Shown here: one piece after another, positions 1-6,731 of the stretch
How positions within the stretch are numbered: the stretch's first letter is position 1
Layout of the letters: each line of letters opens with the position of its first letter
From: Dyella sedimenti
Lineage (GTDB): Bacteria > Pseudomonadota > Gammaproteobacteria > Xanthomonadales > Rhodanobacteraceae
Assembly: GCF_022760995.1 (NCBI RefSeq)
Contig: NZ_JAKWJO010000008.1
Coordinates: forward strand, 62,001 to 126,000
Direction: 5' to 3'
DNA: 64,000 nucleotides
Program-made: the position numbers and the translations under genes
Notes under the pieces: generated by a model
What the model was told of the DNA's origin: nothing
Seen by the model: the letters and a program-made list of their open reading frames with translations, nothing else
Database searches by the model: none

Positions 1-1
1 C

Positions 2-148
2 GGCCTCGTCGGCACGCCCGAGCAGGTACGCGCGCGGATCGAGGAGTTCTCCGCCGTGGGGCTGGACCTGCTGTTGCTGCAGATGAGTCCGCAGCTGGAG
101 GAAATGGAGCGATTCGCGCGGCAGGTCATCGCGCCGGTGGCGGTGTGA
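2..148 (+). CDS. LLM-class flavin-dependent monooxygenase, C-terminal end (partial)
   Basis: Only the last 48 residues lie in the window; the 5' part is upstream of base 1. The readable tail has the GTPEQVRARI segment followed by GLDLLLLQMSP and ends RQVIAPVAV. This is the usual C-terminal signature of bacterial luciferase-like monooxygenases of the SsuD/SfnG type, which use FMNH2 and O2, often to desulfonate alkanesulfonates. The family call is reasonable, but the substrate cannot be read from this fragment. It runs towards the convergent minus-strand operon, whose last stop is 26 bp away. Confidence 0.7.
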   Translation, partial: GLVGTPEQVRARIEEFSAVGLDLLLLQMSPQLEEMERFARQVIAPVAV

Positions 149-174
149 GTGTTCCTGTTTCCGCGGGGCGTCGC

Positions 175-840
175 TCAAGAAAGGTATAGCTGTCCCTGCG
201 AGTCGGTGTTCAACGGATAGTCCCGTGGCGTGGTGTCCATGTGGATGGGGAGGCGTTCGGCCAGCAGCGTTTCCTCGGTCAGTTCGATCCGGCCATCCCT
301 GGCCACCCGTATCAGCGACCTGAACAGCGCGTCCCGGAATATGACGCAGGCTCGGAGGGCGAATCGTCCGTCCCTGTCGGTGCCCATGAACGTCAGCGGC
401 TCGATGGCCGAGGCGGCAAGGGATCGACGCGCCTCGTCGTCCGGCTCCGACCAACGGACGTCAGCCGGCGACTCGACGATCAGGAAGCGGCCCTGCCGGC
501 CCACGACGTGGTCGAGGAAGAAGGCCGCGTACTGGGCCACGTTGCCGGGCGTGAGCCGGATCGGCGCGGTGGCATTGCAGCGATGGATCGGCTCGTTGCT
601 CTTGTTGAGCAGCACGGTCTCGTCCGGTCCCGCCAGCGCGAACCGCTCGTTGGGCAGTTCCTGCCGATGATCGATGATCCGGCAGAAGCGGCGGTTTTCG
701 TAGAAGGGCAGCGCCGTATAGCGTACCTCGGTCAGTTCGGGATCCAAGGGCGCCGGCCGCACGACGGCGTTGATCGTCGCGACGAAACGTTGCTGGTGCG
801 GCGGCAACAACAGCCGCCATGCATGGTCTCTCAGGGACAT
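175..840 (-). CDS. conserved hypothetical protein, 221 aa
   Basis: Predicted soluble 221-residue protein starting MSLRDHAWRLLL; no signal peptide or membrane helix is visible. The open frame extends upstream to 1287, but that part overlaps the real upstream gene, so the ATG at 840, 16 bp after the upstream stop, is the sensible start. There is no clear Shine-Dalgarno, so translation may depend on coupling. The central part (LTPGNVAQYAAFFLDHVVG, then RFLIVES) resembles a group of uncharacterised proteobacterial proteins; no function is known to me. It is the last gene of the minus-strand operon that begins at 3652. Confidence 0.75.
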   Translation of the reverse strand: MSLRDHAWRLLLPPHQQRFVATINAVVRPAPLDPELTEVRYTALPFYENRRFCRIIDHRQELPNERFALAGPDETVLLNKSNEPIHRCNATAPIRLTPGNVAQYAAFFLDHVVGRQGRFLIVESPADVRWSEPDDEARRSLAASAIEPLTFMGTDRDGRFALRACVIFRDALFRSLIRVARDGRIELTEETLLAERLPIHMDTTPRDYPLNTDSQGQLYLS

Positions 841-856
841 GGACGAGGTTTCGGCG

Positions 857-2128
857 TCAGGACGCTGCCGGTCGTTCCGCCAGCAGAGCGATGCGGCTGG
901 ACCATTCGTTGCGCAAGGGAGCCGGCCAGCCGCGCCCGATGACGAAGCGGCGCTCGGCCAGGTGTTCCGCCCGATAGGCGGGATCGTCCACCTGGACGTC
1001 GATGCCGCCATCCACGCTGAACAGCATTGCGCCATGCCAGTTCCCCATCCAGCGTTCCAGCCCTTCGCTGCACACCACGTAGCCGGCGCCGAGGCGGTCC
1101 GCGGCGATGGCTTCCAGCAGGTCGCCCTCGCGGGATGCCTTGTGGAACGTCCAGCGCTCGCCAGCCAGGCCGGCCTGGTGCGCCAGGGCATCCAGCGCAT
1201 CGCGGATCTTTCGCTCGGTGGCCTCGGTGGATTGCCGCGCATCCGCCTCACGCTGCCGTTGGTGTGCCTCGGCGGCCGGCCTGGCATGCCGCATCAGGCG
1301 CCGCACGTTCCACTTGGCTTCCCGCGCTTCGGCCGCTCCCAGGGTCACCTGTTGCTTGATGCCGGCCAGCCGCACGTCCTGTCGCGAGGTGGTGACCTTG
1401 TATTGGTAGGCGTGGCCCGGGCCGTAGGCCGTTCCAGTCACCATGCCGCCCGACGAGGTATAGCCCGTCATGGTGGTCACGGTGGGGATATGCCCCCACT
1501 TCTGCAGCACTTCACGCTCGAACGTCGCATCGAACGCATGCAGGGGCACGCGGGTCGTGGTGGCCTTGCTGCGCCGATAGGGACGCGTATATACCTCCAC
1601 CTCGGCATCGCCGTGCAGCCACCGGAACGCCAGCGTCCGGGCATAGAAGCCGGTATCGCCCGTCGACAGCCGCCGCATGGCCACCATGGGCTGCGCCAGC
1701 AGGGCGCCCAGCGTGATGCCCACCATGCCCGCCAGCCCCAGCACGATCAGGGGAACCGCCACGCCGCCGATCCAATATCCCGTCCACTCCGGTGAACCCG
1801 CCGACAGGTGAGGCAGCTCATCCTGGAACGCTCCATTGACATACTGGATCAGGGGAACGCCGCGCTCGACCAGGCACACGCCCGCCAGTGCGCCGAACGG
1901 CAGCAGCGCCAGCAGCCGAGCCAGCCCGTAACTGCGCCACCGCCATCGGCGCCGGATGGCGAGGCCGGCACCTATCGCGAATGGCAGCCATGCGCCCCAG
2001 AGGGAGAACTCTTCCAGTTCGTAGGCCAGGTCTCTTCGCGGCCACTCCATCCGCTCCACCAGATGGAGAAGGCCGCTCGCCCACACGGCCAGCGCCAGCA
2101 GGGCCGCATATGCAAGGAATCGCTTCAT
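857..2128 (-). CDS. membrane protein of unknown function, 423 aa
   Basis: About four hydrophobic segments occupy the N-terminal third (roughly residues 5-22, 42-60, 70-88 and 122-146). A long hydrophilic C-terminal region follows, with a charged, probably helical stretch around residues 265-320. No known domain is recognised. The ATG overlaps the stop of a 33-codon upstream ORF in an ATGA arrangement, and GGAGAG lies 9 nt before it. It belongs to the operon with the exported proteins upstream and the 221-aa protein downstream. The layout suggests an inner-membrane component of an envelope-associated system, which is inference. Confidence 0.75.
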   Translation of the reverse strand: MKRFLAYAALLALAVWASGLLHLVERMEWPRRDLAYELEEFSLWGAWLPFAIGAGLAIRRRWRWRSYGLARLLALLPFGALAGVCLVERGVPLIQYVNGAFQDELPHLSAGSPEWTGYWIGGVAVPLIVLGLAGMVGITLGALLAQPMVAMRRLSTGDTGFYARTLAFRWLHGDAEVEVYTRPYRRSKATTTRVPLHAFDATFEREVLQKWGHIPTVTTMTGYTSSGGMVTGTAYGPGHAYQYKVTTSRQDVRLAGIKQQVTLGAAEAREAKWNVRRLMRHARPAAEAHQRQREADARQSTEATERKIRDALDALAHQAGLAGERWTFHKASREGDLLEAIAADRLGAGYVVCSEGLERWMGNWHGAMLFSVDGGIDVQVDDPAYRAEHLAERRFVIGRGWPAPLRNEWSSRIALLAERPAAS

Positions 2129-2226
2129 GTGCCCGAGCTCTCCATCGGCAAGGACGCCGCCGTTGATGCCGTTCCGGCATCCAGTGGCGATTCGATAGGG
2201 TGTTTTTCGCCAGACGTGCCGCTCAT
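2125..2226 (-). CDS. possible 33-aa coupling ORF
   Basis: A 33-codon ORF (starts MSGTSGEKHPIES) fills exactly the gap between the exported 213-aa protein and the membrane protein. It begins 2 nt after the upstream stop and ends in an ATGA overlap with the next start. GGGAG lies upstream at a slightly long spacing. The peptide is polar, Ser/Thr-rich and not recognised. It may be a real small protein, or it may only carry ribosomes through the operon. Confidence 0.35.
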   Translation of the reverse strand: MSGTSGEKHPIESPLDAGTASTAASLPMESSGT

Positions 2227-2228
2227 GG

Positions 2229-2870
2229 CTATTTCACTCCCATCGACGTCAACAGGGCTTTGACGTGGGCTGCCGGTATTTCGAGTACGTAGTCCCGCCA
2301 GTTGTCTCCACGGCAGGCGAACTTGAAGCGCAGGCCTGAAATGGCGCCTTGCCGCATTTGCGCGAGGCTCAACTCGCCATCGAGTTCGACCCTGTACCAG
2401 TCCTCCGTATCCTGCCAATAGTAGAGGGGCAGGGCGCCCACGCCGGAAAGCGCGATGGAACAGAATTTCGCGTCAAGCGGGCCGCTGTCGTACAAAATGC
2501 TGCTGTTGCTGCGCACGTCCGAATAGATCACGTAAGTCCTGCTGGTGCCCTCGGTGTATCCGATCAGGCCCCATTGCACATGGTCATAGGGATCTTTCCC
2601 GTCGAAGTTGAAGGTAGGGGCGCGATAGACCGTCTTGGGATTGAACTCGTCCCGGACGACCTCGATCTGGGGGGGCGCGGCTTGTGGTGGCGGAGTCGCC
2701 GGGCGCTCCTTTTTCGGATCCACGCCGTCCACCTTCTGCCCATCCTTCAGCCGCCTCAGCAGTTCGTCTCGGCTCAGCAGCGCGTGGCCGCTGTCCTGTG
2801 CATGCAGCGCACCGGCCAGCGCCATGGCCCATACGGCTGGCAACGCCAGCGGCATCTTCCCGGCGTTCAC
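2229..2870 (-). CDS. exported hypothetical protein, 213 aa
   Basis: The N-terminus (about residues 1-24, ending in ALHAQD) is a typical Sec signal peptide with an AxA-type cleavage site. A proline-rich linker (about residues 58-70) leads to a beta-rich C-terminal half with two Cys (in KFCSIAL and KFACRGD) that could form a disulfide. The start is GTG and overlaps the upstream stop by GTGA, showing translational coupling to the DsbG-like gene. The mature protein is predicted to be periplasmic. The family is not recognised. A disulfide-handling partner upstream fits the two cysteines, but that link is inference. Confidence 0.72.
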   Translation of the reverse strand: MNAGKMPLALPAVWAMALAGALHAQDSGHALLSRDELLRRLKDGQKVDGVDPKKERPATPPPQAAPPQIEVVRDEFNPKTVYRAPTFNFDGKDPYDHVQWGLIGYTEGTSRTYVIYSDVRSNSSILYDSGPLDAKFCSIALSGVGALPLYYWQDTEDWYRVELDGELSLAQMRQGAISGLRFKFACRGDNWRDYVLEIPAAHVKALLTSMGVK

Positions 2871-3652
2871 GCCTCACCCCGCGCGGAAGCGAAGATGGCG
2901 GCGATGCGCGCGCGCTGCTCGGGGCTGGAGGTGTAGCCGTTCGCGTAGAGCAGCGCGCCATCGCGCACCCAGAAGAAGCTGGGCGAGGCCATTTGCGTGG
3001 ACGAGGGCGACAGGCCGTTCTGGGAGAGGATTTCGGCCAGGAGCAGAAAGCTGCCCAGTTGCTTCCTGTGCAGCTCGTCCCACATCGTCAGGAACTGCTC
3101 CCTGGTCATCGGCTCGTCCGGCGTCGGCTTCGTTGCAGGCTTGCGCCCGGCACCGGACAGCGCGCGCATGATCGAGGATGTGTATTCGTGCTCCTCGCGC
3201 AGCCTGGGTACGTAGGGTGGCAGGCGCCCGTCCAGGTACAGCGACAGGTTCTGCGGCGTCGGGTGCAGCAGCAGCGACACCATGTTGGTGGTAACCCTGG
3301 CCTGGCTTTCCGCGCTGTCGTCCCCGCCCAGCGGCTGGGGAAAGAAGTGCGTCTCCACGCCGTCGCCGCGGGTGCCGAAATCCCGGTGGAATGCCGCCAT
3401 GTAGGGACAGCCGGCATAGCCGGCGACGGTGACGACCGGACCGTTGCCCTGGCGCACGTAGGGCGGCGCGAGCAGCAGCCCGAGCGCCTCGTCGGCCCGT
3501 GTGGCGATGCGTCCGGCACTCGGCAGCCCCTGCGGGGTGCGCCGCCCCCTCAACGCCGGCGGAAGCGCACTGCCGGCTTGGGCCAGCGCCGGCCCGATCG
3601 CGGCCGCGGCCAGCGCGCCCGCTGCCAGTTGGACGAAATGACGTCGATGCAT
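2867..3652 (-). CDS. Tat-type exported thioredoxin-fold (DsbG-like) protein with a single active-site Cys
   Basis: The 261-aa protein starts MHRRHFVQLAAGALAAAA, a twin-arginine-like signal (RRHFV followed by a hydrophobic core ending ALA). The mature part has the layout of DsbC/DsbG-type proteins: a segment like AGYAGCPYMAAFHRDFG where the CxxC should be, then about 100 residues later a PSFFWVRDGALLYANGY strand pair. Only one Cys is present at the active-site position (C-P-Y-M), so a normal dithiol redox cycle is unlikely. The longer frame upstream (to 4117) overlaps the divergent kinase gene and is not used. This is the first gene of the minus-strand operon. Confidence 0.65.
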   Translation of the reverse strand: MHRRHFVQLAAGALAAAAIGPALAQAGSALPPALRGRRTPQGLPSAGRIATRADEALGLLLAPPYVRQGNGPVVTVAGYAGCPYMAAFHRDFGTRGDGVETHFFPQPLGGDDSAESQARVTTNMVSLLLHPTPQNLSLYLDGRLPPYVPRLREEHEYTSSIMRALSGAGRKPATKPTPDEPMTREQFLTMWDELHRKQLGSFLLLAEILSQNGLSPSSTQMASPSFFWVRDGALLYANGYTSSPEQRARIAAIFASARGEA

Positions 3653-3791
3653 ATTGCCATCCCCTGTGGTGTCTCCGAGCGCTCCCCCGGGCGGCCCGGC
3701 ATGTCGGCTGGAACCATGTGCCGGTCCTCGCTTGCGTGCCGCCCAGCGGTTGCCGGATGATGTTTGGCACGGCATCGCCGTGTCCTGACGG

Positions 3792-3805
3792 ACTTCTGAA
3801 GAAGT
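3792..3805. promoter_or_regulatory. inverted repeat in the divergent promoter region
   Basis: ACTTC and GAAGT flank a 4-bp spacer (TGAA), 26 bp before the kinase-fusion start and in the 178-bp gap between two divergent transcription units. It is a plausible operator for the OmpR-type DNA-binding domain encoded next to it. Short palindromes also occur by chance, so confidence is low. Confidence 0.25.
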
Positions 3806-3830
3806 TCTGAAGGCGCACCAGGGGGACAAC

Positions 3831-6560
3831 ATGAGCGTGACCACAGCCGCGGGCCGGCGCCGGCGACGACAATGGCGTTTCGCCTCGGCCACCTTCGACG
3901 AGGGGAGCTGGGCGCTCCTGGTCGATGGCGCCCCGGCCGCGCTGGAGGCCAAGCCGCTGGAGCTGCTGCACGAGCTGCTGCTGCGCGCCGGCGAGGTGGT
4001 CACCAAGGACGAACTGCTCGAGGCCGTATGGCCCGGCGTGGTGGTGGTCGAGGCCTCGCTGGCCACCGCCGTCTCCAAGCTGCGCAAGGCGCTGGGCGAC
4101 GAGGGTGCCAGGATCATCGAGACCGTGCCGCGCGTCGGCTACCGGCTCGCCGTCCAGGTAGCGGTGGAGAGCATCGCCGGCCCCTTGGGCGCACGCTTCG
4201 CTTTCCAGCCCGGGGATGCGGTGCCCGGCCGGCCGCAATGGCGGCTGCTGCGCGCGCTGGGCGACAGCGGCGCCGCCGACGTCTGGCGCGCCGAGCACGA
4301 GAAGACCGGCGAGTCGCGCATCTTCAAGTTCGCCGATACGCCCGAGCGCCTGCGCAGCCTCAAGCGCGAGGCGGCCATCGCCCGCCTGCTGATGACCTCG
4401 CTCGGTGCCGAAGGCCCCTTCGCGCCGTTGCTGGAATGGAACTTCCAGGCCGCGCCGTACATGCTGGAAAGCGTCGATGGCGGCGCCAGCCTGCTCGACT
4501 GGGCGGCGGCCCATGGCGGCTTGGCCGCCATCCCGCTGGCGCGCCGGCTCGGCGTGGCCGCCGCGGTGGCGCGCGCGGTGGCCGCGGTGCATGGCGTGGG
4601 CATCCTGCACAAGGACCTCAAGCCCGCCAACATCCTGATCGAGGAGCGCGGCGGGGATTTCCGCATCCGCCTCGCCGACTTCGGCAGCGGCCAGGTGCTG
4701 GACGACGACCTGCTGGCTGCCTATGCCATTACCGTTCCTGAATCCACCGATGAGCCAGCTCCCGGTGGTGGCCGCTCGGGCACCGCGCTCTACCGCGCGC
4801 CGGAGTTGGTCGGCGATGCCGTGCCCACGATGCGTTCGGACATCTATGCGCTCGGCCTGGTCCTGTTCCAGCTCGCCGTCGCCGATTTCGGGCGCAGCCT
4901 CGCGCCGGGTTGGGAGGAGCAACTGGCCGATCCCGTGCTGCGGACCGATATCGCCGAGGCGGCCGCGGGCGACCCCGCGCGTCGGCTCGCCTCCGCCGCG
5001 CTGCTCGCCGATCGCCTGGATCGCCTGGAGGCGCGGCGCGCCGAAGCGGCGGCGGCCGCCGAGCGCGACGCCCAGCTTGCCGCGCTGCGCCGCGAAAGGG
5101 AGCGGCGTGACGCGCGGCGCCCATGGATACGTGCGGCCGCCGTGGTCGCGATCCTCGGCATCCTCGCCACCTCGTCCGCCGCATGGATCGCCACCCGCCA
5201 GCGCGGCGAGGCGCGGCGCCAGCAAGCCATCGCCGAGGCGAGCTATGGCTTCCTCGCCGACAACCTGCTGGCCCGCGCCGATCCCGCACGCAGCGATGGC
5301 GTGCAGGAAACCCTGGGCGAGGCCGCCAAGCGCGCCGCCGCCCAGATCGACTCGCGCTTCGCCGATGCGCCGCTGGTCGCCGCGCGCCTGCACGCCACGC
5401 TGGCCAAGGCCTTCCAGGAACGCGGCGACGTCCCCGCCGCGCAGGCCGAGTACAAGGCCGCCGAGGCGAGTTATGCGGCGGCGGGACAGGCCGATGGCGA
5501 GGCGGCCACGCTGGTGCGGCTGGCGCATGCGCAGTCCGAGGCATCCTCGGGCCAGCCCGAGGCGGTCAAGGATGCCCAGGCCATCATTGCCGCGGCGCGT
5601 GCGCGGCTGGGGACGCGCGCCGACCGGGGCGCCATCGGCTATGCCTTCGCCAAGGCCGAGGGCACGGCCCACTACTTCGGCGACCTGAAGGTTTCCGAGG
5701 CCGCCTTCGAGCGCGCCATGGCGCTGCGCCAGGCCGATCCCTCGCTGGCGACGCCGCGCGATGCGCTGCGCCTGAAGACCATCCATGCGTTGTTGCTGAT
5801 GCGCGACGGCCGCGCCGCCGAGGCCGAGGCCGAGATGCGCCAGGTGGTGGACCAGGCCACCGCCATGTACGGCGCCGACCATGCCGACACGCTCAACGCG
5901 CGGCAGAACCTGCTCAACGCCATCCAGCTGCAGCACCGAGACCGCGAGGTCGTCACCGGCTATGCCCAGTTGCTGCCGCTGTTCGAGCAGCGCTATGGCC
6001 CCAACCATCGCCTGACCCTGGCCCTGCTGTCCGGCATGGGCGACAGCCTGTCCCGCATCGGTCGCTATGACGAGGCGGCGGGGTATGCCGAACAGGTCTG
6101 GCGGCGAGGCGCCGAGTCGCTGGGGCCGAAGTCGCACCAGGCCCTGGGCGGACGCCTGGACCTGGGCGTCGCCCAATGCCGTGGCGGCAGGACCGGTCCC
6201 GGCCTGGACAACCTGCGCGGCGGGCTTGCCGACGTGGAGGCGAGCTTCGGTGCGGATTATCCGTTGGCTCACGTCGCACGCTACTTCGTCGCCGAATGCC
6301 TGATCCTCGGCGGTCATCCCGCCGAGGCCGCGCCGATACTGCAGGCCAGCGATCGCACCAAGGCGGCGGCGCTGGTGGGCGATGCCGACTGGGGCGCCAA
6401 TGCGGACATGGCAGCGGCGGAAATCGCCCTTGCGGCCGGCGACAAGGACAAGGCGCGCAAGCTGCTCAGCGCGGCGACGCCGGCCTTCGCCTGGGCCGAT
6501 CCCGAGAGCTTCGAGAAGAAGCGCATCGACCGCTTGAGCCAGCAGCTGGCGATGCGTTGA
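3831..6560 (+). CDS. OmpR-type winged helix / Ser-Thr kinase / TM / TPR-like fusion regulator
   Basis: The 909-aa protein has four parts. Residues about 10-105 form an OmpR/PhoB-type winged helix (TKDELLEAVWP, VSKLRKALGD, PRVGYRLAV). Residues about 135-420 form a Hanks-type protein kinase: a weak glycine loop, Lys166 in RIFKFAD, catalytic Asp262 in HKDLKPAN, Asp283 in ADFGSG and the YRAPELV segment. A transmembrane helix lies around 434-455, and a long TPR-like helical region at about 460-905 faces the other side of the membrane. Family knowledge suggests a membrane-tethered regulator whose outer repeats sense a ligand. Its divergent placement suggests that it controls the minus-strand operon, which is inference. 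The kinase residues look complete apart from the degenerate glycine loop. Confidence 0.85.
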   Translation: MSVTTAAGRRRRRQWRFASATFDEGSWALLVDGAPAALEAKPLELLHELLLRAGEVVTKDELLEAVWPGVVVVEASLATAVSKLRKALGDEGARIIETVPRVGYRLAVQVAVESIAGPLGARFAFQPGDAVPGRPQWRLLRALGDSGAADVWRAEHEKTGESRIFKFADTPERLRSLKREAAIARLLMTSLGAEGPFAPLLEWNFQAAPYMLESVDGGASLLDWAAAHGGLAAIPLARRLGVAAAVARAVAAVHGVGILHKDLKPANILIEERGGDFRIRLADFGSGQVLDDDLLAAYAITVPESTDEPAPGGGRSGTALYRAPELVGDAVPTMRSDIYALGLVLFQLAVADFGRSLAPGWEEQLADPVLRTDIAEAAAGDPARRLASAALLADRLDRLEARRAEAAAAAERDAQLAALRRERERRDARRPWIRAAAVVAILGILATSSAAWIATRQRGEARRQQAIAEASYGFLADNLLARADPARSDGVQETLGEAAKRAAAQIDSRFADAPLVAARLHATLAKAFQERGDVPAAQAEYKAAEASYAAAGQADGEAATLVRLAHAQSEASSGQPEAVKDAQAIIAAARARLGTRADRGAIGYAFAKAEGTAHYFGDLKVSEAAFERAMALRQADPSLATPRDALRLKTIHALLLMRDGRAAEAEAEMRQVVDQATAMYGADHADTLNARQNLLNAIQLQHRDREVVTGYAQLLPLFEQRYGPNHRLTLALLSGMGDSLSRIGRYDEAAGYAEQVWRRGAESLGPKSHQALGGRLDLGVAQCRGGRTGPGLDNLRGGLADVEASFGADYPLAHVARYFVAECLILGGHPAEAAPILQASDRTKAAALVGDADWGANADMAAAEIALAAGDKDKARKLLSAATPAFAWADPESFEKKRIDRLSQQLAMR

Positions 6561-6731
6561 TCCGCGCCCCCGCATTTACCTCGCATGCCTGCTGCGGTAG
6601 TTTCCCAGGTCATCGGCGTGCGATGCGCGATCGATAACCTTGCGGCTGTGCATCGTGGTGCCCCTCGGATGGCATGCGGGCGGTGGGATGCCTGTGCCGC
6701 TGCACGCTGAACCGAGCGGGGGAGAACAGGC

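Noticed and set aside
2874..6575. 1233-codon minus-strand frame across the kinase gene
   Set aside because: It is low-complexity Ala/Gly/Arg-rich antisense sequence that overlaps two supported genes.
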